The position numbers and the translations under genes were made by a program. Shown here one piece after another: positions 1 through 13,521 of a stretch of 64,000 nt of DNA. The notes below the pieces were generated by a model. It was not told where the DNA came from. It saw only the letters and a program-made list of their open reading frames with translations, and ran no database searches. How positions within the stretch are numbered: the stretch's first letter is position 1; each line of letters opens with the position of its first letter. This DNA comes from Aphidius gifuensis (lineage: Eukaryota; Arthropoda; Insecta; Hymenoptera; Braconidae), in NCBI RefSeq assembly GCF_014905175.1, contig NC_057788.1, positions 31,900,154 through 31,964,153 of the forward strand, read 5' to 3'.

Positions 1-2090
1 AAATTATATTAACAAGTGTGGGGGGATGTTCATGATGAAGCATTGACTCGTGTGTGTCTTACTTTCGTCATACAATATACCTAATATATATATTTACCTT
101 GTTTAGAAATATATTTTAAAAGTATTTATTCTATTTAATTTATTATTATCAAGTGAGAGAAAAAAATTACATTATGAAAAAATATTGAGATTTAGAAAGT
201 CAATACTTGGGTAATTATTGTTAAATCATTTCGAGGAGATTTTTTTTTTGTTTATTCTTTTCGAACGACAGATGTTTGAACGTCTTGAGTTTTAAAAAAA
301 AATTAAAACAAGTATATTTGAATGAATTACAAGAAAGATTATTATCGAAATGAAAAAATTTCGACACTTTATTATGATAATTAATTGACAAGTTTATGCC
401 AGGGTCATTTAATTGTTTTAATAAAGTAGAAAAAAATTTTTAAAAAAAATTAATAAATGATGATACTATTTTTATGTCATCAAGTTGATAAATACTGTAA
501 TTTTCTTTTTAAATTAAATGTTTGTAGTTAATCGTGTAATTGTAAATATTAATGTCAAGATTACATTTGACAAATTATTTTTATATAAACCAAAATTCCA
601 CTACTTGAAATAATTTAAACACAAAATTATAAAACTTTTTTTGTTTACTCAAAAAAAGAGTAAATTAGCATGTAAATATGAATATTTCATTTCGAAAAAA
701 TATATATAAACAAAAGTAAAATTATTATATTTCTAAGAGACTTGAAAAATATATCTTACATCATACACTTTAATTTAAAAAAAAATGCATCTTTTATTGT
801 CGCTTGTTTATTTAAAAATTATGTTTTTTTTTTTTCAAGGTAAAAATATAAAATAAAATAGGTCTCGTATTATAAATTAAAAGACATTAATTTTTTTCTA
901 TAAAAATAATAATAAAATAAATTAAATTGTGGTCATTTTAAAGAGTATATAATAATGATGATTTTTATTTTTTTTGTAAATGTTTTTGTAGCTAAAATAA
1001 TTGCATAATTTTATAATATTAATAAGAAAGTATCATTTAATTCTTGTTTATTAATTATCAGTTATGCTCACATTAAAAATATGACTTGGATAAATTGATT
1101 TTTTATAGATTTAAAAATCGCGTATTCATTTTCGAAAATGACTATTGTTGCAACATTAAAAGAATTGTTTTTTTTATCTTAATAATTTTGTTATTGTGGT
1201 ATAATGACTTGATAAACAATAAACTTAATTTATCAGTGTATTTTTCCATTTAAAAAAAGATGTATTTGAGTATTTAACATCAGTCGTTTTGCACCTTGAT
1301 CTTTTTTATTTTCAATTTAAAATAAATAAAAATTATTGCCATCTACACAATGTATAATAATTACTGTGTTCATTGTATAAATTTAGTATACAAATATTAA
1401 CCATCTAAAAAAAAATAATACTTGGAAATTTTTTAAGTAAATATTTTTCATAAATTACAATGAGTTTATTACTATATGTTGCTTATTAAATTAAAATTAA
1501 AATGCATTAATGAGATTATTTTAAAATATATAATTAATAAAAAAAAAATTTAAAAGTCAGATTAAGCCATAAATATATTATTAAAGAGACTAAAAAAATA
1601 AAATAAAGTGTAAATATCATAAATTATTTCAGCACATTTACCCTACCAATGAATTGCAAAAGTAAACATTGCGTTCACCTTCAAGGAAAAATATTTTTTA
1701 AATAATTGGCTAAAAGAAAAAAAAATAAGGAACAAAAATATTTTGTTTCAGATATTATTAAATATTTCACTTCATTAATTTCATACAGTCATTAAATTTA
1801 AAAGTGAAAGGAGACAAAATTTTTTTGTCTTAAAAAAAAAAACTAATTGGGTTCAAAAACAAAAATAAAAAATAATAATATATTCGATGTTTATACTTTA
1901 GTTGGATAAAAGTGCAATTTTCGTTGTGAATTTTTGAACATTTGAAAAATAAATTAGGAGATAAGGTCATTTTCCAGTCTGGATGTTGAATTTGTTCATG
2001 AGTGAAAGAGATAAAAATAAAACAACAACAACAACAACATGAATACATACGAGAATTTAAAAGTCAACTTTTACCTGTCGTATTATTTGA
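1..2090. other. AT-rich intergenic stretch, no gene seen
   Basis: I find no open frame of convincing composition, no RNA gene and no transposon ends here. The sequence is dominated by A and T runs. A short A+T-poorer patch near 1626-1690 is the only break in composition and has no recognisable content. Confidence 0.5.
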
Positions 2091-2229
2091 GAATAAATTG
2101 TAAAATTGTTAAGTGGGGAGATTGAAGTCTAAGTCTTACATCTCAAGTCTTGGTCACTTGTTGGCTATCCATCAGTAATCATTCAACCATTTCAATCAAC
2201 GGATGATTTGATTTTCTTATCATTTAAAG
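2091..2229 (+). promoter_or_regulatory. Candidate non-coding first exon of the acyl-CoA reductase
   Basis: The reductase start codon directly follows a 3' splice site, so at least one non-coding exon must lie upstream. This stretch is less A/T-monotonous than its surroundings and ends in AAAG followed by GTCAGT at 2230, a fair splice donor. A second possibility is the patch at about 2630-2746, which ends in CTAG/GTGAAA. Neither can be proven from sequence alone; transcript ends are needed to decide. Confidence 0.25.
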
Positions 2230-2966
2230 GTCAGTAAAATTTCACTAAATTAATTAATTTTTTAATGGAAAACACCAACAATAACAATAAAATTCAACAT
2301 AGAATTAAAATAGAAAAAAAAAATTCAGTTCAATAAAATCTTGTTAATTCAAACAAAAAATATATACATATATAATAATTTCTTTTCAGCTTTAAAAAAT
2401 TGTAGTTTGTTTAATTATTAAAAAAATTATTTTTCAAGTTTATAAAATAAATATATTTGCGTAACTTGCAACTAATATACTTGTAAAAATTATATATCGG
2501 TAGAAAAAAAATTTTTTAAAATCGCACATACATATATGTTTATTAAATATAAAAAAAATGAAAAATAATTATATAAGAATGTTGTTGTTATTGATGGATA
2601 AACGCATGTGAAATTTCTTGTGGTCAATAATCTCACTATACAGAGGGTATTTAGCTTTCGCTCTAACTCGCAATTTCCTGATTCGCAACTTGCAGCATTT
2701 ATGTGTTATTACGCAAGTATCTATAACTAAGATGATAAATCAACTAGGTGAAATTATATTTAAATTTTCCTTTTTTTATATTTATATTAATATTACCTAA
2801 TGAAAAATATTCTTGGCTTTTCTTATCTTAATTAATTTTTACACTTAATTTTATAACTGTAAAAATCAATTTATTAATAAATTTGTAATAAATATTGCAA
2901 CATGTGTACTAAATTCCATGAAGCATTTTTTTATCTTTCGTTTAAAAATTTCTTGTATTTTTCCAG

Positions 2967-5217
2967 ATGGCGAAAATGGCAATTGATAATAATGTTCCAA
3001 GTAACATACAATCTTATTACAAAGATAAAACAATATTCATAACTGGTGGATCAGGATTAATGGGAAAAGTATTAATTGAAAAATTATTATACAATTGTAG
3101 TAATCTCAATAAAATATATATATTATTGAGATCAAAACGTGGACGTACACCAGAACAACGTCTTGATGATATGTTTAAATTACCGGTAATTTTAAAAATA
3201 TATATATTTAATTAATTAACGCATTTATACAAATTTTTATTTATAAACAATTAACTTTATAACAGATGTTTGAAAGAATACGTGAATCAAAACCTGAAGT
3301 TTTAAAAAAATTAATACCACTCTCTGGTGATGTGACAATGAATAATTTGGGTTTAACAACAAAACAATGTGAATTACTTGGAAATGAAGTTGAAATAATA
3401 TTTCATTGTGCAGCAACATTAAAGCTAGAAGCAAAATTAAAAGATGCTATTGATATGAATACTGTTGGTACATCATACATGCTTAAACTAGCTAAAACAA
3501 TGAAAAAATTAAATGTATTTTTACATTTAAGTACAGCATTTTGTCATGTTGATTGTGATGAATTAGGTGAACGTGTTTATGATTCACCAGATGATCCAAA
3601 TGAAGTTATGAGAACAGTTAAATGGCTTAAAGATGATGCACTTGATCTTCTAACACCAAAGTAAGTTTATTTAATTTTAAATTTTAAATTTCTAAATTTT
3701 ATTACTTTAATAAATAATTAAGCATTTAAATTGATTAATTATATTTGCCAACTTTATTTCATAATATTTCTTTCAATAAAGAGTTAAATTTTGCTGATTA
3801 TTATTTCGTAAAAACTAGTTAGTGAAAAAAAAAATAAAATAAAAGAGAAAGATAAAATATTTTTTTTTTTTTTTCAACTAGAGATGAAAATAAATTTATT
3901 ACGTTTTAGACTTTTGGAGCCTCATCCAAACACATATACATATTCAAAACGACTTGCTGAAACATTGGTTGCGAATGAGTATCCAAATTTGCCTTGCGTA
4001 ATTGCTAGACCCTCGATTGGTAAGTGTGGTCAAGGTCATTTCTATATACATATTATGAGGCAAATGTGATTCTTGAAATTTTATATACAAAAAATAATAA
4101 TAATAATAATAATCTTGTTTCTATATAGTTACACCAGCATGGGAAGAACCATTGCCTGGATGGGTTGATAATTTAAATGGACCAGTTGGACTTATTGTTG
4201 GTGCTGGTAAAGGTGTCATTAGATCAATGCATTGTAATGGCTCATATCATGCTGAGGTAATACCAGTTGATTATGCAATAAATGCTATGATTTCAATTGC
4301 ACATAAAGTTGGCAGTATGACTTCAAGGTAATTATAATTGTTTTTATTATAAAATTATATTTTGTGGTATTAATTTATTAATAAATTTTTTTGTAGAAAA
4401 AAAAACATACCAGTTTATAATGTAACACAAAGTCGAGTTATTCCAATCACATGGGCACAAGTTTTGGAAAAAGGAAAAAAAATTGCATATAAATATCCAT
4501 TTGAAGGAGCAATTTGGTTTCCAGATGGTGACATAAGAAGCAGTAAATTTATACATAATTTATTTGTTTTATTTTTTCATATATTACCAGCGTATTTTAT
4601 TGATTTTCTCATGGTGATATTTAGACAAAAACGTTTGTTAGTAATTTTTTAAAATTATAATAATTATAGCTTATTAATATAGATATTTGTTTATTATTAT
4701 TTTTTATTTTTTGTACAGCATGGTGAGAATTCAAAAGAGAATAAGTGATGGTCTTGAGGTACTTCAATATTTTACAACAAGAGATTGGATATTTCATAAT
4801 ACAAATTTATTAAATTTATGGAATGAAATGAGTACTCAGGATAAAAAATTATTTTCATTTGATTTTGTATTGCTAGCATCGTCTGATGATGAGTACATTA
4901 AAAAAGTTATTCTCGGTGCAAGACAATATTGTATGAAAGAAAAATTGGAAACTTTACCAAGAGCAAGAATTCATCAAAAAGTGTAAGAAAGAAAATATAA
5001 TATAATAATTTATAAATAATATATGTATTTTTACTTTTTTTTTATTTTCAGACTCTACGTTGTACATTTAATTGCAGTTTATTCATTTTATTTTGCTGTT
5101 TTATCATGGATTGTTAAAAATGTTGAATTTGCAAAATACTCAATGGATTATATTACTGAAAAAATGAAATTCTTGCCAATCGTTGGATATCTTGTTGGCA
5201 AAGCAGCTCCAGTATAA
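2967..5217 (+). CDS. Fatty acyl-CoA reductase (7 coding exons, complete)
   Basis: This enzyme family reduces fatty acyl-CoA to primary fatty alcohol with NADPH, usually on ER or peroxisomal membranes, feeding cuticular wax, wax ester or pheromone synthesis. Coding exons: 2967-3185, 3266-3660, 3910-4019, 4129-4327, 4397-4636, 4719-4982, 5052-5217. All introns are GT-AG, phases match at every junction, and the sum is 1593 nt or 530 aa, the usual family length. Seen in the protein: the Rossmann dinucleotide loop TGGSGLMG at about residues 26-33, LSTAF near 161-165, the catalytic YTYSK (Tyr214, Lys218) after HPNT, then the family signatures RPSIV, PLPGWVDN and GAGKGVIRSM. A C-terminal sterile-type domain follows, and a hydrophobic segment at about 477-495 is probably membrane-spanning. 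The ATG abuts the acceptor at 2965-2966. An acceptor at 3896 would give a stop, so 3910 was chosen. Which paralogue this is cannot be told. Confidence 0.93.
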
Positions 5218-5939
5218 ATAAATATAAAAAAATAATTATTATCACCAACACCATTTAAACTATATAAAATTGTGCATTTTATTATTATTTTTATATTTTT
5301 TAAATTTTATTATAAATAATTAATCAAATAAGCAAAAAAAAAAAATAACAAGATAATACTTTTTACAAATAATTGCTTATAATTAAATAAATTTATAAGA
5401 GGGATTTTACTAATTATCATTGTTTAAAGAAAAATATAATTACGAAAGACATTATTGTTTTATTAATATAAATAAAAGTGGGTTTATTTTTTATTTTATT
5501 TTATTTATTAATCATCCTTAAATACTAAACAAATCTTATACGATTCGATATCACTCAATTTTTATATTGTTGGTCATTTTCATTTTTTTTTTTTTTTTTT
5601 CAATATTTTTAAAAATTCTGTTGAGTTTAAATCGTTGCTATGATGCATTAATATTCATAAAGAATATAATTTACATTCTAAATGACTTTTTTATTTTTTT
5701 ACTTTTTACTTTTGGTGAAACAATAAACAACTTAATAATAATAAAAAAAAAAAGAAAAAAACAATTTAATAATATATACTTAACAAATTTTTTACATTTT
5801 TAAAAATAATTAAATGAATGGATTTATTAAATTAAAAAAAAAAAGAAAACAATTATTTAAAACCATTGCACATACACCTTGTATGTAATGAAAAATAACC
5901 TGAGATTGTTTTTTTTTTTTCTTCTGTTTTTAGTATATT
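5218..5939. terminator. Convergent 3' intergenic region with poly(A) signals
   Basis: The reductase (+) and charlatan (-) end towards each other here. AATAAA-type hexamers occur at and just after the reductase stop and again around 5384-5390. TTTATT hexamers that would serve the minus strand also occur. With so much A/T, several hexamers are expected by chance, so the true cleavage sites are not fixed. Open frames in the interval are poly-Phe/Ile/Lys and are not convincing. Confidence 0.4.
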
Positions 5940-8249
5940 TTAATTGCCAGAAGTGCAAGCAAGTGAAAATAGAGATGGCTCAGTTTTAATATAGTTTGAA
6001 TAAATATTATTTTTACTGTCAATTGGTTGACAAAGTAACATTTTCAATGCTTGTGTTGCTCTTTCTTCATATAAATAATCAATCGATAAATTATTATCAC
6101 TTTCTGGTAATGAATAAAATTTTAAATAATTTTGTTCATCAATTCTATCATCTTCATCATGATAATCATATTTTTTTTCATTTTTAATTTCTAATTTTAT
6201 TCTTTTTTTATTATCTTCATTATCATCAATCATATTTTCATTTGCTGATCTACGTTGACTCAATACTTTTCTTGGCTCGTGTTGTTTTCTTGATCTACTT
6301 CGTCTATTTGATTGACAATCACTAAATTATTTTGAAAAAAAATAAATAAATACAAATTTAATATAGATTTATCAATTTTTGTTAAATATTATTATTAATG
6401 GACAATTATTATTATTACTATTTTTAATTTTTGTAAATAAAATAAACACACCTGAATGGTGTTTGATTATTCTCATTCCGTGTACGTTGATTATTAACCA
6501 AATCCAGCTAATTAATTTTACCATCTTGTGGCAGCAACCACCGCGGCACTATTCCACATGAGCAATATTATTTAAAAATTAATATTATTTTACTCAATTT
6601 TATTTAACAACGATACAAAAAGCAACACTGATATTCAAACTACAATATCTATTATAATTTATAAATGAAAAAAATAAATAAATAAATAAAGCGTGCTTAT
6701 GATCAAAATAAAAAATAATAATAATAATCAACGAAAACAGAATGAAAATAAAATAAATTTGTGATGACGTAAATGAATTAAAACAATAATAAATAATATT
6801 AATTTAAATAAAAAATAAAATATATATGTCAGGGGGGATAATCACTTGATGTAAAACAACAATAAAAAAAAAAATAAAATGAAATAATGTAAAATTATTA
6901 CTAATACGTGTAGAAAAAAATAGTGACTACTACGTGAGTTGAATAAAATATCAAGTATATTTTCTCTTATTTAAATAAAAAAAATATAAAATATGTAATA
7001 AAAATAAATAAAAGCAAATTACCTGAGAATTGTTGTTGTTGTTGGTGGTGAAATAACAGCTCCAGATGGTGCTGGAAAAACTGGTGGTCCAGGTGGTGGA
7101 CGACCAACTCCAACAGGACTAAAAATAAATAAATAAAATTAATATAAAAAATAAATAAATAAATAAATAAATAAACAACAACTTACTGTACTGGTTCATG
7201 ACGATTAATTGTTGATACTTGTGATGATGGTGTTGATGATGAAGATGATGATGTTGGTGATGATGATGCTGCTGGTATTGTATTGACAGTATTACTATTA
7301 TTAATACGATGTACATGTAATTGATGTATCTGTAATTGTGATGCATCTTCACCTAAAAATGAACATCTTGAACATTGTCGTTTATTATGTACTTTTAATA
7401 CATGTGTTGCTAAACGTTCAGCACGAGCTGCTTTATATTCACATAATGCACAAGCAAATGGTTTTAAATGTGTATTTAAATGACGTTTTAAACACCAATT
7501 ATCAACACCACTCCATGAACAATAACAACAGGTGTATCTTTTTTCTTGTGCTCCTTTTGATCCATTTTTATTTTGACTTTTACATCCAGTATTTGTCATT
7601 CTTCTATTAACAATATTATTATCTTGAATATTACCAATAACAGATGTCATTGCTGCTGTTTGCTGATATATATTTGATGCTGCTGTTGCTGTTGTAACAC
7701 TTGGTTGTGTTGTTTGTAATTGATAATTTTTATTATTATTTATATTATTGTTGTTGTTGTTGTTATTGTTATTATAATTTGTTGTATAGGTATTTTGTTG
7801 TTGTTGTTGTTGTACTGATCCATTATTATTTATTCCTGTATTTGTATCTTGTTGTTGTTGTTGATTTGTTTTGATGGTACTATTATTATTATTTGTTGAT
7901 GGATTACGTCGTATTCTTGATAATTCATATGTGTGTTCACGATGCATACGTAAAAAATGTTTTTTAACATGATCAGCACGATTAAATGGTTTATAACAAA
8001 CATAACAATGAAATGGTTTTTCTTCACGATGTATATTTTCATGTCTTGTATATAAATCACGACGATCAGTGCCATATGGACAATATGGACATGTATAACG
8101 TTTATTACTTGATGATGACGAGGATGAAGATGATGAAGATGATGATGTTGCTGTTGTTGGTGGTGTTGTTGTTGATAATGGTGTCATTGTTGGTGAATTT
8201 GTATGTAAATTATGCTGTTGTTGTTGTTGATGTTGTTGCTGTTGATGTT

Positions 8250-8281
<32 letters not shown>

Positions 8282-9065
8282 GGTGGTGGTGTTGTTGGTA
8301 ATTCTTGTAATAAAAATGTGCTGGTTGTAGTTGGTGGTGGTAATAATGCAGCTGGTATTGTTTGTGTTTCTTGTGTACGTCTTGATGGTGGTGCTGATCT
8401 TTCAGCTCTATCTCTAACTCTTTCAAGATAATTAAGTATATCCTCAAGTTTTAAATCACCTTGTAGATAATCTTTTCTTGGTATATGATGACGATTACGT
8501 GTATCATCAAGTATTATACGAGATGCATGAAGATCCATAAAATGTTCAGCAATTTCACGAGGTCCACCATTCATACAATCACCTGTGTATAAAAATAATA
8601 ATTATTAATGTTTTGTTATTGTATTATAATAAAAATAAATAAAAAAAAAAAAACATTACCACACTCGTAACATTTCCAGGTAGTTTTACCAGCATGATAA
8701 GCTGCAATTCTACTGCCGTCTGTTCCTTTTAATGGCTCATCTTCACATGTCCAATTACCATCGTCAGAATCAGTATTGTTTTCTGTATCTTCGTCGTTTT
8801 TATATGATACTGATGTTTCAAATTCGTTCTGAACACTGGATGCTAAATAAGAGATATTAATAAATTAATTTTTTATATATAGATATATATTTTGTTTTTC
8901 TTTTACAACAATTAATTTTTATTTTTTTTAAATTATTATCTAACGAATTTATAATTAATTCTTACTTCGATGATCAGGATCGTCACCGTATAATTTACGT
9001 GTTATTTCTTTAAACATATCTTCATAGCAGTCAAGTCTGCCAATACCAGTTGTTCCGCTTTCCAT
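5940..9065 (-). CDS. chn: Charlatan, REST-like C2H2 zinc-finger transcription factor (5 coding exons)
   Basis: Charlatan is a nuclear C2H2 factor that in Drosophila controls achaete-scute expression and sensory organ and neural development. Coding exons in transcript order: 9065-8966, 8842-8660, 8582-7187, 7118-7023, 6321-5940. All have GT-AG borders and matching phases, total 2157 nt, 718 aa. The N-terminus carries YEDMFKEITRKLYGDD, which I recognise from charlatan. An atypical finger (Cys91, Cys94, His108, His113) spans the second intron. Five C2H2 fingers follow: about 259-279 and 287-308 (paired), then 445-465, 471-492 and 497-518 (triplet), separated by Gln/Asn-rich linker. Poly-Gln/His (about 195-218) and poly-Ser (about 241-253) precede the pair. 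The C-terminal exon has basic clusters (RRSRSRK, KKRIKLEIK) that look like nuclear localisation signals, and IKTEP, a sumoylation-type site. Start is the first in-frame ATG before the conserved block. The weakest junction is 7023 to 6321. Confidence 0.9.
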
Positions 9066-11033
9066 GATTCTTTTATTTATTTTTTTTTTCTTTATATTAA
9101 TATATTTTATATTTCTTCAAGGTATTATATTAAATAGTTAAATCTACAAGCACCCGGTGATCTGGCACCAAGCTTACACTATACCCCCTTGGGTAAGTTT
9201 CTCTTGACTACCTGAATCATGAATAAGACCATACAAATACCATCAGAAAACCCAGTTATCTTTTGAAATAATATAAATAAAATATAATATAGGTACTGCA
9301 ACACACAACACACAACACACAAAGTTTTTAGTATAAAACTATTTTTAAAATTTTATCCACTAAATAAATTGACAATATACTTATATGATAAAATGCATAT
9401 GAAAATAAAATAAAAATAAACCAAGTTTAACTTAGCAAGACAATCGATTTACAAATAAATGAAATTCATACATGATTTATTCAGGAAAGAAAAAAAAAAT
9501 AAAATAAAAATAATAATTATTGATTACATTGATCGTTTCCGTTCGACGCAAGCGTGCAAATAAAATAAAATAAAATAAAAATAACATAATCATCAAAATC
9601 ATTCAATGCTATCCATAATGATGAAGAAGAAAAAAAAAAAAAAAGCAAGATAAAATCAAGGGAGTTGTTGTAAACCATCAAAAGCAGATAATAAAAGAGT
9701 AAAAAATATTAAATAAAAAAAAACTCATAGAGGGGTGAAAAAAGGGTCGAGAGTAGTTGTGAGGTTGTACATATATAAAGAGAGAAAAAATAGAAGAGGG
9801 TTAAAGAAGAGGTCGACGTCTAAACTATGTGGATAAATCAATATTTTCCCTCAACGAACGATATATACTCCAAACCCACACCACCCAACTTTACCCAACC
9901 CCCCTTCTTTTTAACCTCGTCTTTCTCCACCACCCCCTCCTCTTTCTCCTTGTACCACCCTTTGTTTAAACCAACATCAAGGCGACAGATGTGTCTCTTC
10001 CTGGTTTCCAAGTACTACTCAATCTTTCTCACATTTTTTTTTTTTTTCTTTTTTCCTTTATATTTATCTACTTGTTAAAATTTTCAAAAATTTTCCATTT
10101 CTATTATTTGTTATTGATAGAAAACCAAATACAACATTAATATACAGTATTATATCAATTAGATTCTAAGAAGAAATTTTTATTTAATTTTTAAATAAAA
10201 TATTGTATAATATTGGTCAAGAAAAAAAAATTCAAAAAGGGATGAAAATAGATGGTGTGTATATTGGAAAGGTGGTTGTTATAGCCACCCTTCGTAGTTC
10301 ATGAACATTTAAACGCATGCGTCAGTCTATTGAGGGGGCTCCAAGAATATATACAAGAATATATGTATATTTGAGAAAGACGAGATAGTAGATATACATG
10401 TACACATATTCTGTCTCACCCTCCTCTTAAACTCCCCTTTGGTCTCTGTTTGCCCGTTTCTTCTCAACACCCCCTCATTTTATATTTTATATTTCCTCTG
10501 TCGCCCCAACCCCCCTTGTCCTATTTCAACGTTTTTTTTTTTTTTTTCTTTTTTTCCCTATTTTATCGTCTTCTTAACCGCCCCTTGAATGTGAACCCCA
10601 GTGTAAGAGTGAAATACAGAATAATTTTATGCCAAGAAGAAATAAAGAAAGAAAATATATGAACGAGAAAAGAAATAATATTCCCCCTTTTTTTTAAAAA
10701 AAAAAAAACATTTCAGGTCAGATATATGTATTGCCAACCCTGTACACAACGGGTAGCGTCATCAGTTCAACATGCCTCTAGTTATAATATAAATAAGTTA
10801 TTAGTTATTACTTTTTTGATGAAAAAAAATATATAAGATGATTCAACAAAACATGCACTCTTTCAATACATTTTACTATTTTTTTATTATTTTTAATTAT
10901 TTTACTACAATAAAATCAACCCCTATTTCGAAATATTAAATAAATGATGTAATGAAATATTACATATATAATATAAAAATGAGTAAAGCATATACATTTA
11001 AAATAATTAAATAATTTAATTTACAAATCTTAC
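9066..11033 (-). promoter_or_regulatory. Upstream region or 5' UTR intron of charlatan
   Basis: No coding sequence is visible. Reading the minus strand, a good donor (AAAAAG followed by GTAAGA) lies at 11034/11033 and a fair acceptor (GTGTGTTGCAG) near 9298, so this may be a leader intron with the ATG exon starting about 9297. A CTACCTG heptamer (CAGGTAG on the minus strand) sits at 9208-9214. An (ACACA)-rich simple repeat lies at about 9300-9322. Pyrimidine-rich, C-rich patches near 9875-10010 and 10415-10590 stand out from the A/T background but show no reading frame I can support. Confidence 0.35.
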
Positions 11034-11680
11034 CTTTTTTTTTGTTGAATGTCTTTTTTTCTTTTTTTGTTTAAAATAATAATAGCTATTACTATTATTG
11101 TTATTATAATCCTTTTTTTTTGTAATGATGAAATTATTAATCACATTAAACTGTTTAAATATTCACAAATCAATAGTGATAAATGTGTATTATATTATTT
11201 TTATAAATATTTATTTATGTAATTAAAAAATTAAATTTTAATCATTTAATGAAATATAAATATATACTTATAATATTTCTTGGAAAATATAATTTAAAAA
11301 CAGTTGAATCACAATACACACATACACATACACTCACGCACTTTAATCATTATTATTATTTATTATATATATGTATATAAACAACACGAAAAAAATAATA
11401 ATTAATTCAATATTTTAATAACAAAAAGAAAATAATAATAATAAATAATAATATTAATATATATTTTCACAAATTAAAGAAAAACAATAAAAAATAAAAA
11501 TGAAAAAAAAAATTAAATAATGTGATGAACGAACTGAATTTAATGCCGGCTTTGGTGTGCGGCAGTGGCGGCGAGGAGGTTGCAGGTTGTTTCCTCGACG
11601 GCAGTCGGGTGGCAAGTGGGTGGGTAGGCGGGGTGGCCCGGGTGGCCCCAGTGGGTGGTTGGGTCGACTAAACCTTTCTC
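11034..11680 (-). promoter_or_regulatory. Candidate promoter or first exon of charlatan with G-rich island
   Basis: A strongly G+C-rich island at about 11541-11675 interrupts very A/T-rich DNA. It contains several CpGs (GGCGGCGAGG, TCGACGGCAG, CCCGGG) and repeated GGGTGG units on the plus strand. It lies about 2.5 kb upstream of the charlatan ATG and on the far side of a candidate donor at 11034, which would fit a non-coding first exon. This is inference from position and composition only. Confidence 0.35.
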
Positions 11681-13487
11681 ACACACTTGTATATTTTATA
11701 TTTGTATTGGTTTATGTGTGTTTGGTTTTGGGGTAGGGATATTCTATATGTTTAAAGGGGAAATTCCCCCTCTCTTTCTCTATATTCTTGCCAATTGCCT
11801 ACATTTCTACATCCCCCACCCATTTCACCACCCAACTTACTACCATCTACCAACCCACGTGCCCATCATCAGCGTCATCATCATCATCATAATCATTATC
11901 ATCAACAACACACACACATGCAGTTGTAGACTCTTCATACATGTATATATAGTTATCTTTTTTCTTCTTTGGTTTTTCCCTCTCTGATATCTTCTCTTCC
12001 GCCGTGTTCCTCCTCCTCCTCTCTTTCTCTTGTTCAACTATATAGTATATAGCATCTCTCTCTGACGTCTCTGTGCTTGATTTTGCTGCTGCTCACTGCT
12101 GCTGATTCTCCCTCTCGCCCCCCTCGCCGATTCGTTTACAAATTTACAATACTCCTTGTCAGCTAGCACCCACACTCTTTTTCTTTCTATTTTTTTTTTT
12201 TTTTTTCTTCCCCCTGACTCCCCTTTTAATTCTCAACGTTCGTTTTTCAACCCACCCTACATATAATCTCTCTCTTACTCTAGCTGCATTCTTGGTGATG
12301 GGTTTTTGTAAACCCCCCAAGTGCCTAGTCATTCTATATCTTTTTCCCCTTCTTAAAAATCATCCCAAGCCTCCCCCGCCGCATATGTATACTCTTTGTA
12401 TAGACCCTTTTATCCCCCTCACTTCCCCACCCACCACTGGGTAAATCTTTTAGCACCCACACCCCTCAACAATTTTTTTTTTTTTTTTCTATATATTTTA
12501 AATAGTTCCAGGCAAAAATATAAATTATCAATCTCGTTTAATTTTTTTTTGGATTCAAATAAGAGCATGAAGCGGTATATTTTTTTTTCAATTTCAAAAT
12601 GAGACAAATTATTTTTTTAGAGAACTATCAAAAGAGCGGAAGAATGAAATAATTTTTTTATAATACAGATAATTATTATCTTTTTCAGTCAACTAATAAT
12701 ACTTTTTTTAAAAAATTTTTATAAATAAACAAATTAGGTCATTATTAATGTCACGATTAATTAAAATTAATTTTAAATAATCAAACTTGTTGATAGGTAT
12801 TTTTTTTAAGCGTGGGGGGTTTTTCTCTTTTTTTTTTAATGTTGTAGATGTCACTACTTACCAAGGCGCCTTTTTTTATCTACATTATCGACGTTTATCT
12901 GATTTTTTTTTTCCTCTTTCAAATCTCCGATGGGAATACATCGAAATATTATTATATTCAATTATTAAAACATAATCAACATTTAATTGTCAACAAAACA
13001 ATACAAATTTAACTTAAAATATATTTTTTCAATTGATAATATTAAATGATAATTAATAATATTTTTTCTATTTTTAATAATTGTAATTACATTCAAATAA
13101 TAATTAAAACTAAAAATCATGTTCATAAGATTGTTAAAGTATTAAAGGGTCAAATAAAATAACTCAATTTTTGTTTCAATTTTTTTTTAATCTCACTTAA
13201 TACTTTTAAGTATTTTTTTTTTTTTTTTTTTTCTCCAACTATACATTGTTCAATTGTAATTTGTATTATTGTTAACATGTTAACTTGTGTTGGCATTTGG
13301 AAACCTAATAGGGAAACAAGTCAACTAAATTTTTTTTTTTTCTATAACCACACAATTTTACAATTTTATTCATACGTGTAATTTGAAATTGCCGCATCTT
13401 ATTTTCTACTTGCAATATTAAGCTGCACGCATATTTTTAAAAATGTTTTTTTTTTTTTTACCCTTTCAATTATTATTAATATTATTA

Positions 13488-13521
<34 letters not shown>

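Noticed and set aside
3884..3909. Reductase exon 3 starting at 3896
   Set aside because: That acceptor leads to an in-frame TAG at once. The acceptor at 3908-3909 restores the conserved HPNTYTYSK segment.
6452..6507. Possible extra charlatan exon (minus) with AG acceptor and GTGTGT donor
   Set aside because: Its frame (LDLVNNQRTRNENNQTPF) links to the last exon but not to the preceding one; including it would shift frame. The exons at 7023 and 6321 join in frame without it.
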